9,887 nucleotides of DNA from SZUA-448 sp045593785. Its GTDB lineage: Bacteria; Bacillota; Clostridia; Lachnospirales; Lachnospiraceae. The position numbers were made by a program, and so were the translations under genes. The notes beneath the pieces were generated by a model. It was not told where the DNA came from and searched no databases. It worked only from the letters and a program-made list of their open reading frames with translations. This document shows positions 1 to 6,479 of the stretch, piece by piece (the first letter of the stretch is position 1; every line of letters starts with the position of its first letter). The stretch covers positions 1 through 9,887 of the forward strand of contig JAZNXH010000147.1 in NCBI GenBank assembly GCA_045593785.1, given 5' to 3'.

Positions 1-608
1 ATTGGTTTTACCTGATGGAATTTATCGACGGAAGGGAAATGGAGGAGACGCCGGAGGATGAATACAAGATTGGTCAAGCAGCTAGAAAACTGCACAATCT
101 TCGGGGTTACGATGTGAACTCTCCTTTTACGCAGAGCAAAGACCGTTTTTACGATTGGTTTAGAAAGCACAGTTTTGTAAAAGAATTTGATGCGATTTTG
201 GATGCACTTCCGGATTTTGAATTGCTTGACCAGTGCTTTGTCCATACCGATATTAGTCCACATAATACAATGTTAAGAAAAAACGGTGAGGTTGTATTCA
301 TCGATTTGGATGATGCCGGTGTTGGAAGCCGTTATCTGGATCTTGGCTGGCCGTTTATCATGCAGTTTGTTGATTTCAACCATGATACGGAAGAGATGAA
401 ATATCGCTTTGATTTGGCCCAAAGTTTTCTGAGAGGATATTTTGGCGAGGACGAAATCTGTCGGGAAGAGTATGACTTACTATTTCAAGGGGCGATGCAG
501 ATGCATATCTCATACATGCAGGTCTATGGACCTTATGCAGTAGATTCGCTGTGGAAGATTTTATTGTTCGGCATAGAGCAGAAAGAAGTCTTGTGGGAGA
601 TGTTGTAA
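1..608 (+). CDS. APH-type phosphotransferase (aminoglycoside/choline/homoserine kinase fold), 5' truncated by window start
   Basis: The protein probably transfers a phosphate from ATP to a small hydroxyl-bearing molecule in the cytoplasm; the substrate cannot be read from sequence. The frame is open from base 3 (residues WFYL precede the first Met at base 15), and YLMEFIDGRE is the usual hinge segment between the two kinase lobes, so the N-lobe lies outside the window and the Met at 15 is internal. Counting from that Met, the catalytic loop is HTDISPHN (H77, D79, N84), followed by the metal-binding segment FIDLDDAG (D97 to D100), then the family's typical LDLGWPF stretch near 108-114. The alpha/beta hydrolase gene starts 4 bases after the stop, so the two are probably co-transcribed. 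The family (PF01636) includes antibiotic kinases, but also many housekeeping or unknown members, so resistance should not be assumed. Fold assignment is firm; substrate is unknown. Confidence 0.9.
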   Translation, partial: WFYLMEFIDGREMEETPEDEYKIGQAARKLHNLRGYDVNSPFTQSKDRFYDWFRKHSFVKEFDAILDALPDFELLDQCFVHTDISPHNTMLRKNGEVVFIDLDDAGVGSRYLDLGWPFIMQFVDFNHDTEEMKYRFDLAQSFLRGYFGEDEICREEYDLLFQGAMQMHISYMQVYGPYAVDSLWKILLFGIEQKEVLWEML

Positions 609-612
609 AAGA

Positions 613-1659
613 ATGAGAAAGAAACTACTAAAAATCATTAAATACATAGCAGTTGCTGTTGTTAGCATAATCGTATTGTTTTTCTTGACCAGAGCAGTTG
701 GAAAAGCAGTTTATAGCAAAACTCCGGATGGGGGCATTAATGAATCAATGTATATTGATGTGAACGGCACAAAGCAATGGATTAACATTTATGGGGAAGA
801 CATAGATAATCCGGTACTAATATATTTACACGGAGGTCCCGGGTCAGCAACCAGTCAAATGGATTATGCATTTACAAGAAAATGGGCTGATGTATATACG
901 GTAGTAACATGGGACCAACGAAATTGCGGAAAGAGTTATAGTCCGGAGCAAAATAGTATTGTGCTGACGAAAGAACTGTTTTTGACGGACGGCAAGGAAG
1001 TTACGGAGTTTGTATTGGATTATCTTTCGAAGGACAAATTGACTCTTCTCGGACACTCTTGGGGAAGTATTTACGGAGCAAATCTGGTTCTGGAATATCC
1101 TGAGTATTATGAGTGTTTTATCGGAACAGGCCAACTGGTTGATATATTAGAAAATGAAGAAGCATTCAAACAGGAAGCATTCTTGTGGGCACATGATGAC
1201 GAAGAAATGTTAAGCCTGGTAAATCAACTAACGCCAAACAATGCTTCTATGGAACATTTCTCTATTAAAAACACGATAATGCAGAAATACGGCTATGATA
1301 TGATGGTAAACGGTACGGATTATAATACGATTTGGACAATGATATTTAATCCGAACTATTCCATCCTTGATTGGAAAAACTACTTGAATACTGACATGGG
1401 TGTTTATTCAGATTTCTGTACTTCGGATGAATTTGCAGCTTTTTCACTGAAAGGCAGAGTGGATTATCAAGTGCCGCTCTATAATATTAATGGCGATATG
1501 GATTATCAGACGAATTATAAGCTGGCACAGGAATATTTCGAAGAAGTAAATGCTCCGTATAAACAGATGTTTATTATGGAAAATATGACACACGGTTTAT
1601 TAGAATCGGATTCAGAAGGCTTTTCAGAGATTGTTCATCAGATTGCAAAAGGGAGGTAG
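613..1659 (+). CDS. Membrane-anchored alpha/beta hydrolase, proline iminopeptidase-like (S33 type)
   Basis: This 348-residue protein is probably a hydrolase acting on small peptides or esters outside the cell. Residues 1-7 are basic and about 9-30 form one hydrophobic helix without a lipobox Cys, suggesting an N-terminal membrane anchor with the enzyme exported. The hydrolase core shows HGGPG at 73-77 (oxyanion loop typical of proline iminopeptidases), WDQRNCGKS at 100-108, nucleophile elbow GHSWG at 147-151 (Ser149), a likely acid at Asp297 (or Asp295) in NGDMDYQ, and His327 in MTHGLLE. The triad therefore looks intact. A GGGAGA ribosome site lies at 595-600 inside the end of the preceding gene. 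The stop overlaps the ribosome binding site of the following S51 peptidase. Many S33-like proteins are not true aminopeptidases, so substrate is open; the fold is clear. Confidence 0.9.
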   Translation: MRKKLLKIIKYIAVAVVSIIVLFFLTRAVGKAVYSKTPDGGINESMYIDVNGTKQWINIYGEDIDNPVLIYLHGGPGSATSQMDYAFTRKWADVYTVVTWDQRNCGKSYSPEQNSIVLTKELFLTDGKEVTEFVLDYLSKDKLTLLGHSWGSIYGANLVLEYPEYYECFIGTGQLVDILENEEAFKQEAFLWAHDDEEMLSLVNQLTPNNASMEHFSIKNTIMQKYGYDMMVNGTDYNTIWTMIFNPNYSILDWKNYLNTDMGVYSDFCTSDEFAAFSLKGRVDYQVPLYNINGDMDYQTNYKLAQEYFEEVNAPYKQMFIMENMTHGLLESDSEGFSEIVHQIAKGR

Positions 1660-1662
1660 GAT

Positions 1663-2397
1663 ATGAAGGCAGTATTGGCAAGTACACTTGGCGGTTCTGT
1701 TAATATAGATGGAAAATGGATACCGTCTACACTAATGGCGGAAAACGGTCAGTTGGATAAGATAAAGTCAATGTGGAAAGACAATGCGAAGGTACTGCTG
1801 TTCTGCGCTTCTCCGGATGACTATGTGATGAATGACAGCGTGTATTATTGCTTTGGTGAAGCGTTTCAGCTGAGTGGGTTGAGTGTCTCTTCGTTTGAAA
1901 TGTGTGATGACCGAAATGAAGCCGTGTTGGAACGATTGGACGAGATGGATGCAATCATTCTGGCAGGCGGGCATGTTCCGACACAAAATGCATTCATGAA
2001 GAAGTTGAACTTAAAAGAAAAATTGGAAAGTTATCAGGGGATTTTGTTGGCATTGAGTGCGGGTTCCATGAACAGTGCCGAGATAGTGTACGCGAGTCCT
2101 GAATTGGAAGGAGAAGCGATTGACCCGGATTATCAGCGCTGGATTCCCGGACTTGGTCTGACGAAGGTGAATATATTCCCGCATTTTCAGTACCTTAGAA
2201 CCGTGATGCTGGATGGACTTCGGATGGTGGAGGACATTACATATTCCGATAGTATGGGCCATGAGTTTTTAGCATTGAATGACGGAAGCTATCTTGTGCT
2301 TGAGGATGGTGTGGAGACGGTATACGGTGAAGCGTATCGTATCAAGGACGGATGCCTGACGCAGATATGTAAGAATGGCGAATCGGTTGTGTTATAG
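1663..2397 (+). CDS. Peptidase S51 family protein (dipeptidase E-like)
   Basis: This 244-residue protein has the class I glutamine amidotransferase-like fold of family S51, whose known members (PepE, cyanophycinase) use a serine nucleophile to cleave Asp-containing dipeptides or related bonds in the cytoplasm. Visible hallmarks are IILAGGHVPTQN (98-109), the nucleophile strand-turn LLALSAGSMNSAE (128-140, with Ser132 in SAG as the likely nucleophile) and NIFPHFQ (170-176, likely catalytic His174). No signal peptide is seen. The start is supported by GGGAGGTAGG at 1651-1660, which overlaps the stop of the alpha/beta hydrolase gene, so translation is probably coupled. It may work on peptides together with that hydrolase, but this is only inferred from adjacency. 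Substrate is unknown; classification is good. Confidence 0.88.
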   Translation: MKAVLASTLGGSVNIDGKWIPSTLMAENGQLDKIKSMWKDNAKVLLFCASPDDYVMNDSVYYCFGEAFQLSGLSVSSFEMCDDRNEAVLERLDEMDAIILAGGHVPTQNAFMKKLNLKEKLESYQGILLALSAGSMNSAEIVYASPELEGEAIDPDYQRWIPGLGLTKVNIFPHFQYLRTVMLDGLRMVEDITYSDSMGHEFLALNDGSYLVLEDGVETVYGEAYRIKDGCLTQICKNGESVVL

Positions 2398-2421
2398 GTT
2401 TTTTCGGTAAAATACATAGTT

Positions 2422-2465
2422 CTACCGCTGGTAGATTGCCAAATTGATAGAAGTCTTATTATGAT
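2422..2465 (+). promoter_or_regulatory. Putative promoter and palindrome upstream of XRE regulator
   Basis: A possible -35 TTGCCA (2436-2441) and -10 TATGAT (2460-2465) are separated by 18 bases, about 35 bases before the XRE start codon. Immediately upstream is the palindrome TCTACC-GCT-GGTAGA (2421-2435), abutting the -35. It has no T-tract, so it is more likely an operator than a terminator for the S51 peptidase gene. No terminator is evident for the upstream genes, so some read-through is possible. Confidence 0.5.
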
Positions 2466-2500
2466 ATGTGTTGATAAGAATTTATTCGGAGGAGATCAAC

Positions 2501-2986
2501 ATGGAACAACAAAAGATTGGCAAACTAATTTCTGAAAAAAGAAAAGAAAAAGGAATTACACAACAACAGCTGGCGGATATGCTTGGGGTTACCAATAAAG
2601 CTGTGTCAAAGTGGGAGAACGGAAAAAGCATGCCGGATATCGGGATTATACCGGAGTTGTGTAAGGTGTTGGGTGTTAGCGTGGCAACACTACTGAACGG
2701 GGAAGAGATAGAAGACGAAAAAATAATTCTCCGGCTTGCATCGATAATAAAAACCCTGAAAAACAATATTAAGATGTTATGGGTGATCTTTGCAGGATTG
2801 GCATTATGCAATTTGCCGGAGTTGCTTATGAAGATTAACGCAGTCGCTGAGTTTTCGGAAACAAGCACATTCTACAGCGGTATGTTAAACGGTGCATTTA
2901 CAGGGTTGCAGATCGGCGGCGGATGTTTCTTTGTCGCAGGTGTTGCAAGTATTGTCCATAATATAAAGAAAAATAAAATAGGATGA
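2501..2986 (+). CDS. XRE-family transcription regulator with two C-terminal membrane helices
   Basis: This 161-residue protein has a Cro/CI-type helix-turn-helix at about residues 6-60 (IGKLISEKRKEKGITQQQLA... TNKAVSKWENGKSMPD), ending in the family's LGVSVATLLNGE. After a short charged linker (69-90) come two hydrophobic segments, about 92-110 and 133-153, with a basic C-terminal tail. It should bind DNA while tethered to the membrane, perhaps sensing a membrane or cell-envelope signal. The ATG at 2501 is chosen because GGAGGAG lies at 2488-2494, 6 bases upstream; an in-frame GTG at 2468 has no ribosome site and sits at the predicted promoter. It has its own promoter and is followed by a terminator, so it is probably monocistronic and may control neighbouring genes or itself. 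Targets are unknown. Confidence 0.9.
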   Translation: MEQQKIGKLISEKRKEKGITQQQLADMLGVTNKAVSKWENGKSMPDIGIIPELCKVLGVSVATLLNGEEIEDEKIILRLASIIKTLKNNIKMLWVIFAGLALCNLPELLMKINAVAEFSETSTFYSGMLNGAFTGLQIGGGCFFVAGVASIVHNIKKNKIG

Positions 2987-2991
2987 ACGAA

Positions 2992-3018
2992 AGGGCGGAG
3001 TGAAATCCGCTCTTTTTT
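2992..3018 (+). terminator. Rho-independent terminator after XRE regulator
   Basis: AGGGCGGA (2992-2999) pairs with TCCGCTCT (3006-3013) with one G-T wobble around the loop GTGAAA, followed by a run of T to 3018. It starts 6 bases after the stop codon, and the -35 box of the next promoter begins 2 bases after the T-run. Confidence 0.88.
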
Positions 3019-3019
3019 A

Positions 3020-3072
3020 TTGACAAACAATAGGTAATATGTTACCTTATAGAAAAAGTAATATATTACCTA
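3020..3072 (+). promoter_or_regulatory. Promoter and MarR-type operator of marR-flavodoxin operon
   Basis: A consensus -35 TTGACA occupies 3020-3025. The -10 is less certain: TACCTT at 3043-3048 has 17-bp spacing, while the better TATAGA at 3048-3053 has 22. Two near-identical palindromes overlap the promoter: GTAATATGTTAC (3034-3045, within the longer AGGTAATATGTTACCT at 3032-3047) and the perfect GTAATATATTAC (3058-3069). Their centres are 24 bp apart. Together 3031-3045 and 3058-3072 also form one larger inverted repeat matching at 14 of 15 positions (the mismatch would be a G-U pair in RNA). The second palindrome ends just before the ribosome site. Placement fits autorepression by the downstream MarR protein. 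Confidence 0.8.
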
Positions 3073-3084
3073 TAGGAGGGTAGC

Positions 3085-3555
3085 GTGAACTTAAAGGAAG
3101 TAATCCGAAGTGACAAAGTGGATTTTACCGGTGTGGAATCGTCTTATTTCCTGTTGGGGTTGTTGAGTGCCTTCGAGAACCGTTTTCAAGCAATGGCGGA
3201 CAGTACCATGAAGGAAATCAGTTGGAAACAGTTTTTTGCAATCATATGCATCAGCTTGTGCAAATCACCGCCCACGGTCAAAGAACTGGCTGAAATTATG
3301 GGAAGCTCGCACCAGAATGTTAAGCAGATTCTGTTGAAGCTGGAGAAGAAGGGATTTGTTCGCATTACTGTGGATGAGCAGGATAAGAGAAAGCAGCGGA
3401 TTGAGCTTACGGCGTATTGTCTGGAGTTTTGTGAGAAGAACAACGAGATGAGTATGGTGCTTCTGCAGAGAATGTTTGCCGGAGTTTCCGAGGAGCAGTT
3501 ACAGGTGACGATACAGACAATTATTCAGATTGAAGATAATTTAAAGATGATTTAG
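3085..3555 (+). CDS. MarR-family winged-helix regulator
   Basis: This 156-residue protein has the length and layout of MarR regulators: N-terminal dimerisation helix (about 18-40), wHTH in the middle (PPTVKELAEIMGSSHQNVKQILLKLEKKGFVRI, 62-94), a wing with the charged DEQDKRKQRIELT (98-109), and C-terminal dimer helices. The recognition helix is SSHQNVKQILLKLEKKG. It starts with GTG, supported by AGGAGGG at 3074-3080 only 4-5 bases upstream; no nearer ATG exists. The stop overlaps the AGGAGGA that serves the flavodoxin gene, so the two form an operon. MarR proteins usually repress their own operon until a ligand or oxidant releases them; two palindromes at the promoter fit this. Cysteines at 55, 59, 112 and 116 could allow redox sensing, which is only speculation. 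Confidence 0.92.
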   Translation: MNLKEVIRSDKVDFTGVESSYFLLGLLSAFENRFQAMADSTMKEISWKQFFAIICISLCKSPPTVKELAEIMGSSHQNVKQILLKLEKKGFVRITVDEQDKRKQRIELTAYCLEFCEKNNEMSMVLLQRMFAGVSEEQLQVTIQTIIQIEDNLKMI

Positions 3556-3567
3556 GAGGAAAAACAG

Positions 3568-4098
3568 ATGAAGATTTTAGTTTCTTACAAGAGTAAGACG
3601 GATTTTACAAAGCGATATGCAGAGATAATCGCCAAGGAAGTAGCGGGTGACCTTGTGGACTTTAAGGGAGTAACGGTTGAGAAAATGTCACAGTATGATG
3701 TGATTGTATACGGCGGCGGACTGTACGCAGGTATGATAAACGGATATAAGAAAGCAAAAGAAATGTTTGCGGAAAGCACAGCGAAAAAGTTTGTACTCTT
3801 TGCAACCGGCGGAACGCCCAACGAAGACACTGCGAAGATTGATGAAGTATGGAAATTCAATTTGGCAGACGAACAGCAGTCTGTCCCGCATTTTTATATG
3901 CAGGCGGGACTTTGCTATGAAAAGATGTCGTTTTTTAGCCGATTGATAATGAAGATGATGTCCGGTATTTTGAGTAAGAATCAGAACACGGACGCTCCGG
4001 CAGAGGAAGTTGCCAATACCTTAAAGAACTCCTATGACATTTCTTCACCGGAGTATGCTGCGCCGCTTATTAGATATTTGTTGGATGAGGCTCAGTAA
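3568..4098 (+). CDS. Flavodoxin-domain protein (HemG-like / Flavodoxin_5 type)
   Basis: This 176-residue protein resembles the flavodoxin-fold family that includes HemG-type menaquinone-dependent protoporphyrinogen oxidase, which binds FMN and shuttles electrons. The N-terminal strand MKILVSYKSKTDFTKRYAEII corresponds to the FMN phosphate loop (about 7-15). A second FMN-contact loop is likely at YGGGLYAGMINGYKKAK (48-64), and ATGGTPNED (79-87) follows the next core strand. Haem synthesis is not implied: no other haem gene is present, and stand-alone homologues under MarR control are commonly of unknown redox role. The ribosome site AGGAGGA is at 3554-3560. A role in oxidative or xenobiotic stress, induced through the adjacent MarR regulator, is inferred from context. 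No clear terminator follows. Confidence 0.85.
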   Translation: MKILVSYKSKTDFTKRYAEIIAKEVAGDLVDFKGVTVEKMSQYDVIVYGGGLYAGMINGYKKAKEMFAESTAKKFVLFATGGTPNEDTAKIDEVWKFNLADEQQSVPHFYMQAGLCYEKMSFFSRLIMKMMSGILSKNQNTDAPAEEVANTLKNSYDISSPEYAAPLIRYLLDEAQ

Positions 4099-4280
4099 GC
4101 AGCGAGATTGATGTGCTCTGATGAGTATGCCGGGGTGCCGTTGTTTTTTTCTCAAGGGTGCATTGTTTGATTTTCGGTAGGTGTCAAGATATACTTAGGC
4201 TACAAAATAAATCTGCAGTTTATTTTTCGAAGTAGTATTGAGATATTAACCGTATGATCAAACAAGTAAGGAGAATGAAC

Positions 4281-5306
4281 ATGGAGAATCATTTAGGAGC
4301 CAATATTAAAGCATTCAGAAAGAATAAAGGATTTACACAGGAAGAACTGGCAGGAATGTTGGGCGTTACCCCGCAGGCAGTGAGTCGCTGGGAGTCGGAG
4401 GCTGGACTTCCGGATGTTTCTATGATTGTACCGATTGCACAGACGTTAAATGTTACGACGGATGCACTTCTTGGATATCATGCTCAGAGTCAGGATGATA
4501 AGATTTCGCAAAAGGTCTTTGAAAAAATGAAAGAATATGAGGATGTCTCAAATCCGGGCGGAAGTGCGCTTAAGGTTTGTGAGTATCTGGCAGAGGAAGC
4601 AAACAAGAATCCGATGAACTATGATATTGTGCTTAAGTATGTGCAAAACGTAGCAGGACTGAGTTATTACATTGATATGGAACAGCTCTTGTCCGGTGAG
4701 CCGGAGAAAGCAAAGGCAATCTTAGACGACGGAATCAAAAAAGGCATCAATGTAATCCGTTATTGTAATAATGCCAAGAAAGTGAACAAGGCGCATTATG
4801 CACTTGCATGGATTTACATCCACAAGAAGGATTTCGATAATGCGAGAGAGCATGTGAATGTACTTCCGAGTTTGGTAGGACACAGCATCCGTGAGGAAAT
4901 CAATCTGTCGCTGGTGTTCTTCGAGAAAGGCTTTGATGCCATGAAGGACAGTGCGGTAGAGTACAATCGACTGTTGTTTGATCTCATTACGCATCAGATT
5001 CAGACCCTGACTACACACTATTGTTACTTTGGCACTTATGAGGAAGCAATGGAGCTCTGCGACTGGTGTGAGGGTCTTCTAAAGGCATATGCTGCTAAGC
5101 CGGAGTTTGTAACGGATACGTTCAACTGGTGTCTAAGAAAGTTTAACTTCAGCAAGATGAGTGCTTATGTAAGAGCCGGAAAGCATGAGCAGGCGAAGGA
5201 ACTGTGCGATGCATACTTGAAAGAAATCAAGGAGAACGGCACGTTTTCGGAAGAAGAGTACCGGGCAGTGGAAAAAGAGTTCAGAGAGCAGATTTATATT
5301 TTGTAA
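4281..5306 (+). CDS. XRE-family regulator with long helical (TPR-like) C-terminal domain
   Basis: This 341-residue protein has an N-terminal Cro/CI helix-turn-helix (about 6-64: LGANIKAFRKNKGFTQEELAGMLGVTPQAVSRWESE, then the LNVTTDALLGY end). Residues about 75-341 are rich in helix-forming, Tyr- and Ala-containing segments such as AHYALAWIYIHKKDFDNAREHV (about 172-193) and SAYVRAGKHEQAKELCDAYLKEI, the look of tetratricopeptide-like repeats. This layout recalls peptide- or protein-sensing regulators, but no adjacent signal peptide gene is seen. ATG 4281 is chosen because AAGGAG (4268-4273) lies 7 bases before it; upstream in-frame ATGs at 4254 and 4275 are worse placed. The 155-bp gap before it has no strong promoter match, although a promoter is likely there. 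Targets and ligand are unknown. Confidence 0.88.
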   Translation: MENHLGANIKAFRKNKGFTQEELAGMLGVTPQAVSRWESEAGLPDVSMIVPIAQTLNVTTDALLGYHAQSQDDKISQKVFEKMKEYEDVSNPGGSALKVCEYLAEEANKNPMNYDIVLKYVQNVAGLSYYIDMEQLLSGEPEKAKAILDDGIKKGINVIRYCNNAKKVNKAHYALAWIYIHKKDFDNAREHVNVLPSLVGHSIREEINLSLVFFEKGFDAMKDSAVEYNRLLFDLITHQIQTLTTHYCYFGTYEEAMELCDWCEGLLKAYAAKPEFVTDTFNWCLRKFNFSKMSAYVRAGKHEQAKELCDAYLKEIKENGTFSEEEYRAVEKEFREQIYIL

Positions 5307-5386
5307 TGATATGTTCAGGAGTAACCTGCTTGAAATCAGAAACGGGTCCGGGAGTTTACTGCTAGGTGGAAAGGAGTGCAATCGAT

Positions 5387-5938
5387 ATGTATTACGCAGT
5401 GACATTGGAATTTGATAAAGAATCGCAAGCTAAGATACAGGAGATGATTGATGAAGTTGCAAGGGTGACCGGGTGCGATTATATGAAGCGACAGAACGTT
5501 CCTCCGCATGTGACGGTTTCCGGACTTGTTGGTGAAAACGAAGAAGCACTGCTTTCCGAAATGGAGAAAATTGCGGCAACGATGAGTAAAACTCCGATTC
5601 GGTTTGTAAATGTTGGAGTGTTTAATCCTCTTGTTATTTATCTTGGTCCGTTGGTGAATGAATTTTTGCTGGATACCTGTAAGTTGGTAAACGAAAGACT
5701 GTTACAGTATGCCGAGGTTGGAAATAAGGGGAATTATTTGCCGAATCACTGGGTTCCGCATGCAGCGATTGCTGTAAAGTTAACTCCTGAGGCACTGAAA
5801 GAGGCGTTTGCCATCGTACAGGAGAAGTTTACTCCGTTTGAAGGAATGATAGAGCGGATTGTGCTGGCAAGAGCGGAGCCGTATGAAGAGCTTAAGGCGT
5901 GGGAGTTGAAAGTTCGCCAGAACGATTTTAGTAAGTAA
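5387..5938 (+). CDS. 2H phosphoesterase superfamily protein (2'-5' RNA ligase-like)
   Basis: This 183-residue protein matches the 2H superfamily, which hydrolyses or forms 2',5' or cyclic phosphodiester bonds in RNA or nucleotides. The first signature is PPHVTVSGL (39-47), with His41 and Thr43 as the HxTx motif. The second is WVPHAAIAVKL (122-132), with His125 but Ala127 where Thr or Ser is usual. Length agrees with bacterial members. The start at 5387 is supported by AAGGAG at 5371-5376, 10 bases upstream; the in-frame GTG at 5366 lies before that site. It is 80 bp after the XRE/TPR gene and probably shares its transcript, with a strong terminator downstream. Because one of four key residues differs, activity may be reduced or altered. 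The true substrate is unknown. Confidence 0.85.
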   Translation: MYYAVTLEFDKESQAKIQEMIDEVARVTGCDYMKRQNVPPHVTVSGLVGENEEALLSEMEKIAATMSKTPIRFVNVGVFNPLVIYLGPLVNEFLLDTCKLVNERLLQYAEVGNKGNYLPNHWVPHAAIAVKLTPEALKEAFAIVQEKFTPFEGMIERIVLARAEPYEELKAWELKVRQNDFSK

Positions 5939-5954
5939 ATAATGCTGTTTTTGC

Positions 5955-5986
5955 AACCAGCGGTGTATTGTGCCGCTGGTTTTCTT
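5955..5986 (+). terminator. Rho-independent terminator after 2H phosphoesterase gene
   Basis: AACCAGCGG (5955-5963) and CCGCTGGTT (5973-5981) form a perfect 9-bp stem with a 9-base loop, followed by TTCTTT. It begins 16 bases after the stop codon. Confidence 0.9.
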
Positions 5987-6088
5987 TAGCTTATGTAAGA
6001 GTCAAAATGTTTTGTGCAAAATTGCTAGATTTGGCCTGCCGACACAATGGCAAAAACGACGAAATTCACAAGAACAATCAAATTTCGC

Positions 6089-6117
6089 TTACGAAACGAT
6101 GTTTTTTCCGTTAAAAT
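6089..6117 (+). promoter_or_regulatory. Weak candidate promoter for the 79-residue protein gene
   Basis: TAAAAT (6112-6117) is a good -10; the partner TTACGA (6089-6094), 17 bp upstream, is a poor -35. Small symmetric elements lie around it: TTTCG-CTTA-CGAAA (6083-6096) overlaps this -35, and CGAAATT (6060-6066) faces AATTTCG (6081-6087). The gene must have its own promoter because a terminator precedes it, but this exact choice is tentative. Confidence 0.4.
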
Positions 6118-6168
6118 ATTCTACGTGAACTTAGTCAATCAACCAGTAAGTAAAGCGAGGTAGAGACA

Positions 6169-6408
6169 ATGAAACGAGTAAAAGCAGCATGCATAACACA
6201 AACATTACATTTTATGCTAAAAGAGGAATTTGGACGTGACTACGCAATAAAATGTGTAAATGAAGAAGTGAAAAGATACAAGGAACAGCTTGATAAAAAT
6301 AAAACACAATACAAAATCCTTTCAGAGGAAACACAAGCAGACGGTTCTGTTGTTATCGAAATTAAGAAACAGTATAATACTTCTCCTGTAGGTAAATATT
6401 TGGATTAA
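6169..6408 (+). CDS. Small hypothetical protein (79 aa), function unknown
   Basis: I do not recognise a named family. The 79-residue product begins MKRVKAACITQTLHFMLKEE, has a helical, Lys/Glu-rich middle (about 25-45) and then a likely pair of strands (YKILSEETQADGSVVIEIKKQY, about 48-69), ending in PVGKYLD. There is no signal peptide or membrane segment, so it is probably a soluble cytoplasmic alpha+beta protein. A GAGG ribosome site lies at 6157-6160, 8 bases before the ATG. It stands alone between the terminator at 5955-5986 and a strong promoter at 6416, with a 180-bp leader region. Regular codon use, a proper ribosome site and the charged pattern support a real gene. No function should be assigned. 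Confidence 0.75.
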   Translation: MKRVKAACITQTLHFMLKEEFGRDYAIKCVNEEVKRYKEQLDKNKTQYKILSEETQADGSVVIEIKKQYNTSPVGKYLD

Positions 6409-6415
6409 TTTTATC

Positions 6416-6445
6416 TTGACTTTTTCAAATTATATTTGATACAAT
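6416..6445 (+). promoter_or_regulatory. Strong extended -10 promoter driving a structured leader
   Basis: TTGACT (6416-6421) and TACAAT (6440-6445) are 18 bp apart, with TG at 6437-6438 giving an extended -10. The start of transcription would be near 6451-6453. It begins only 8 bases after the stop of the 79-residue protein gene and produces a leader of about 125 nt before the DUF2798 gene. Confidence 0.75.
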
Positions 6446-6479
6446 TCGCGATGTTGAAAATATAATAATGACGAAAACG

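Noticed and set aside
2468..2500. GTG 2468 as the start of the membrane XRE regulator
   Set aside because: It would lie within or beside the predicted promoter and lacks a ribosome site, while ATG 2501 has GGAGGAG at ideal distance.
4129..4150. Possible terminator after the flavodoxin gene (CGG-GGTG-CCG followed by TTG and seven Ts)
   Set aside because: The stem is only 3 bp and no better pairing partner is found nearby, so the T-run alone is not enough to call a terminator.
4238..4258. TTGAGA and TATGAT as a promoter before the XRE/TPR gene
   Set aside because: Spacing is only 9 bp; no alternative -35 at 16-18 bp is convincing.
5311..5415. 34-codon frame (MFRSNLLEIRNGSGS...) that could be a signal peptide gene for the XRE/TPR regulator
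   Set aside because: It lacks a ribosome site, overlaps the start of the 2H phosphoesterase gene and has no export signal.
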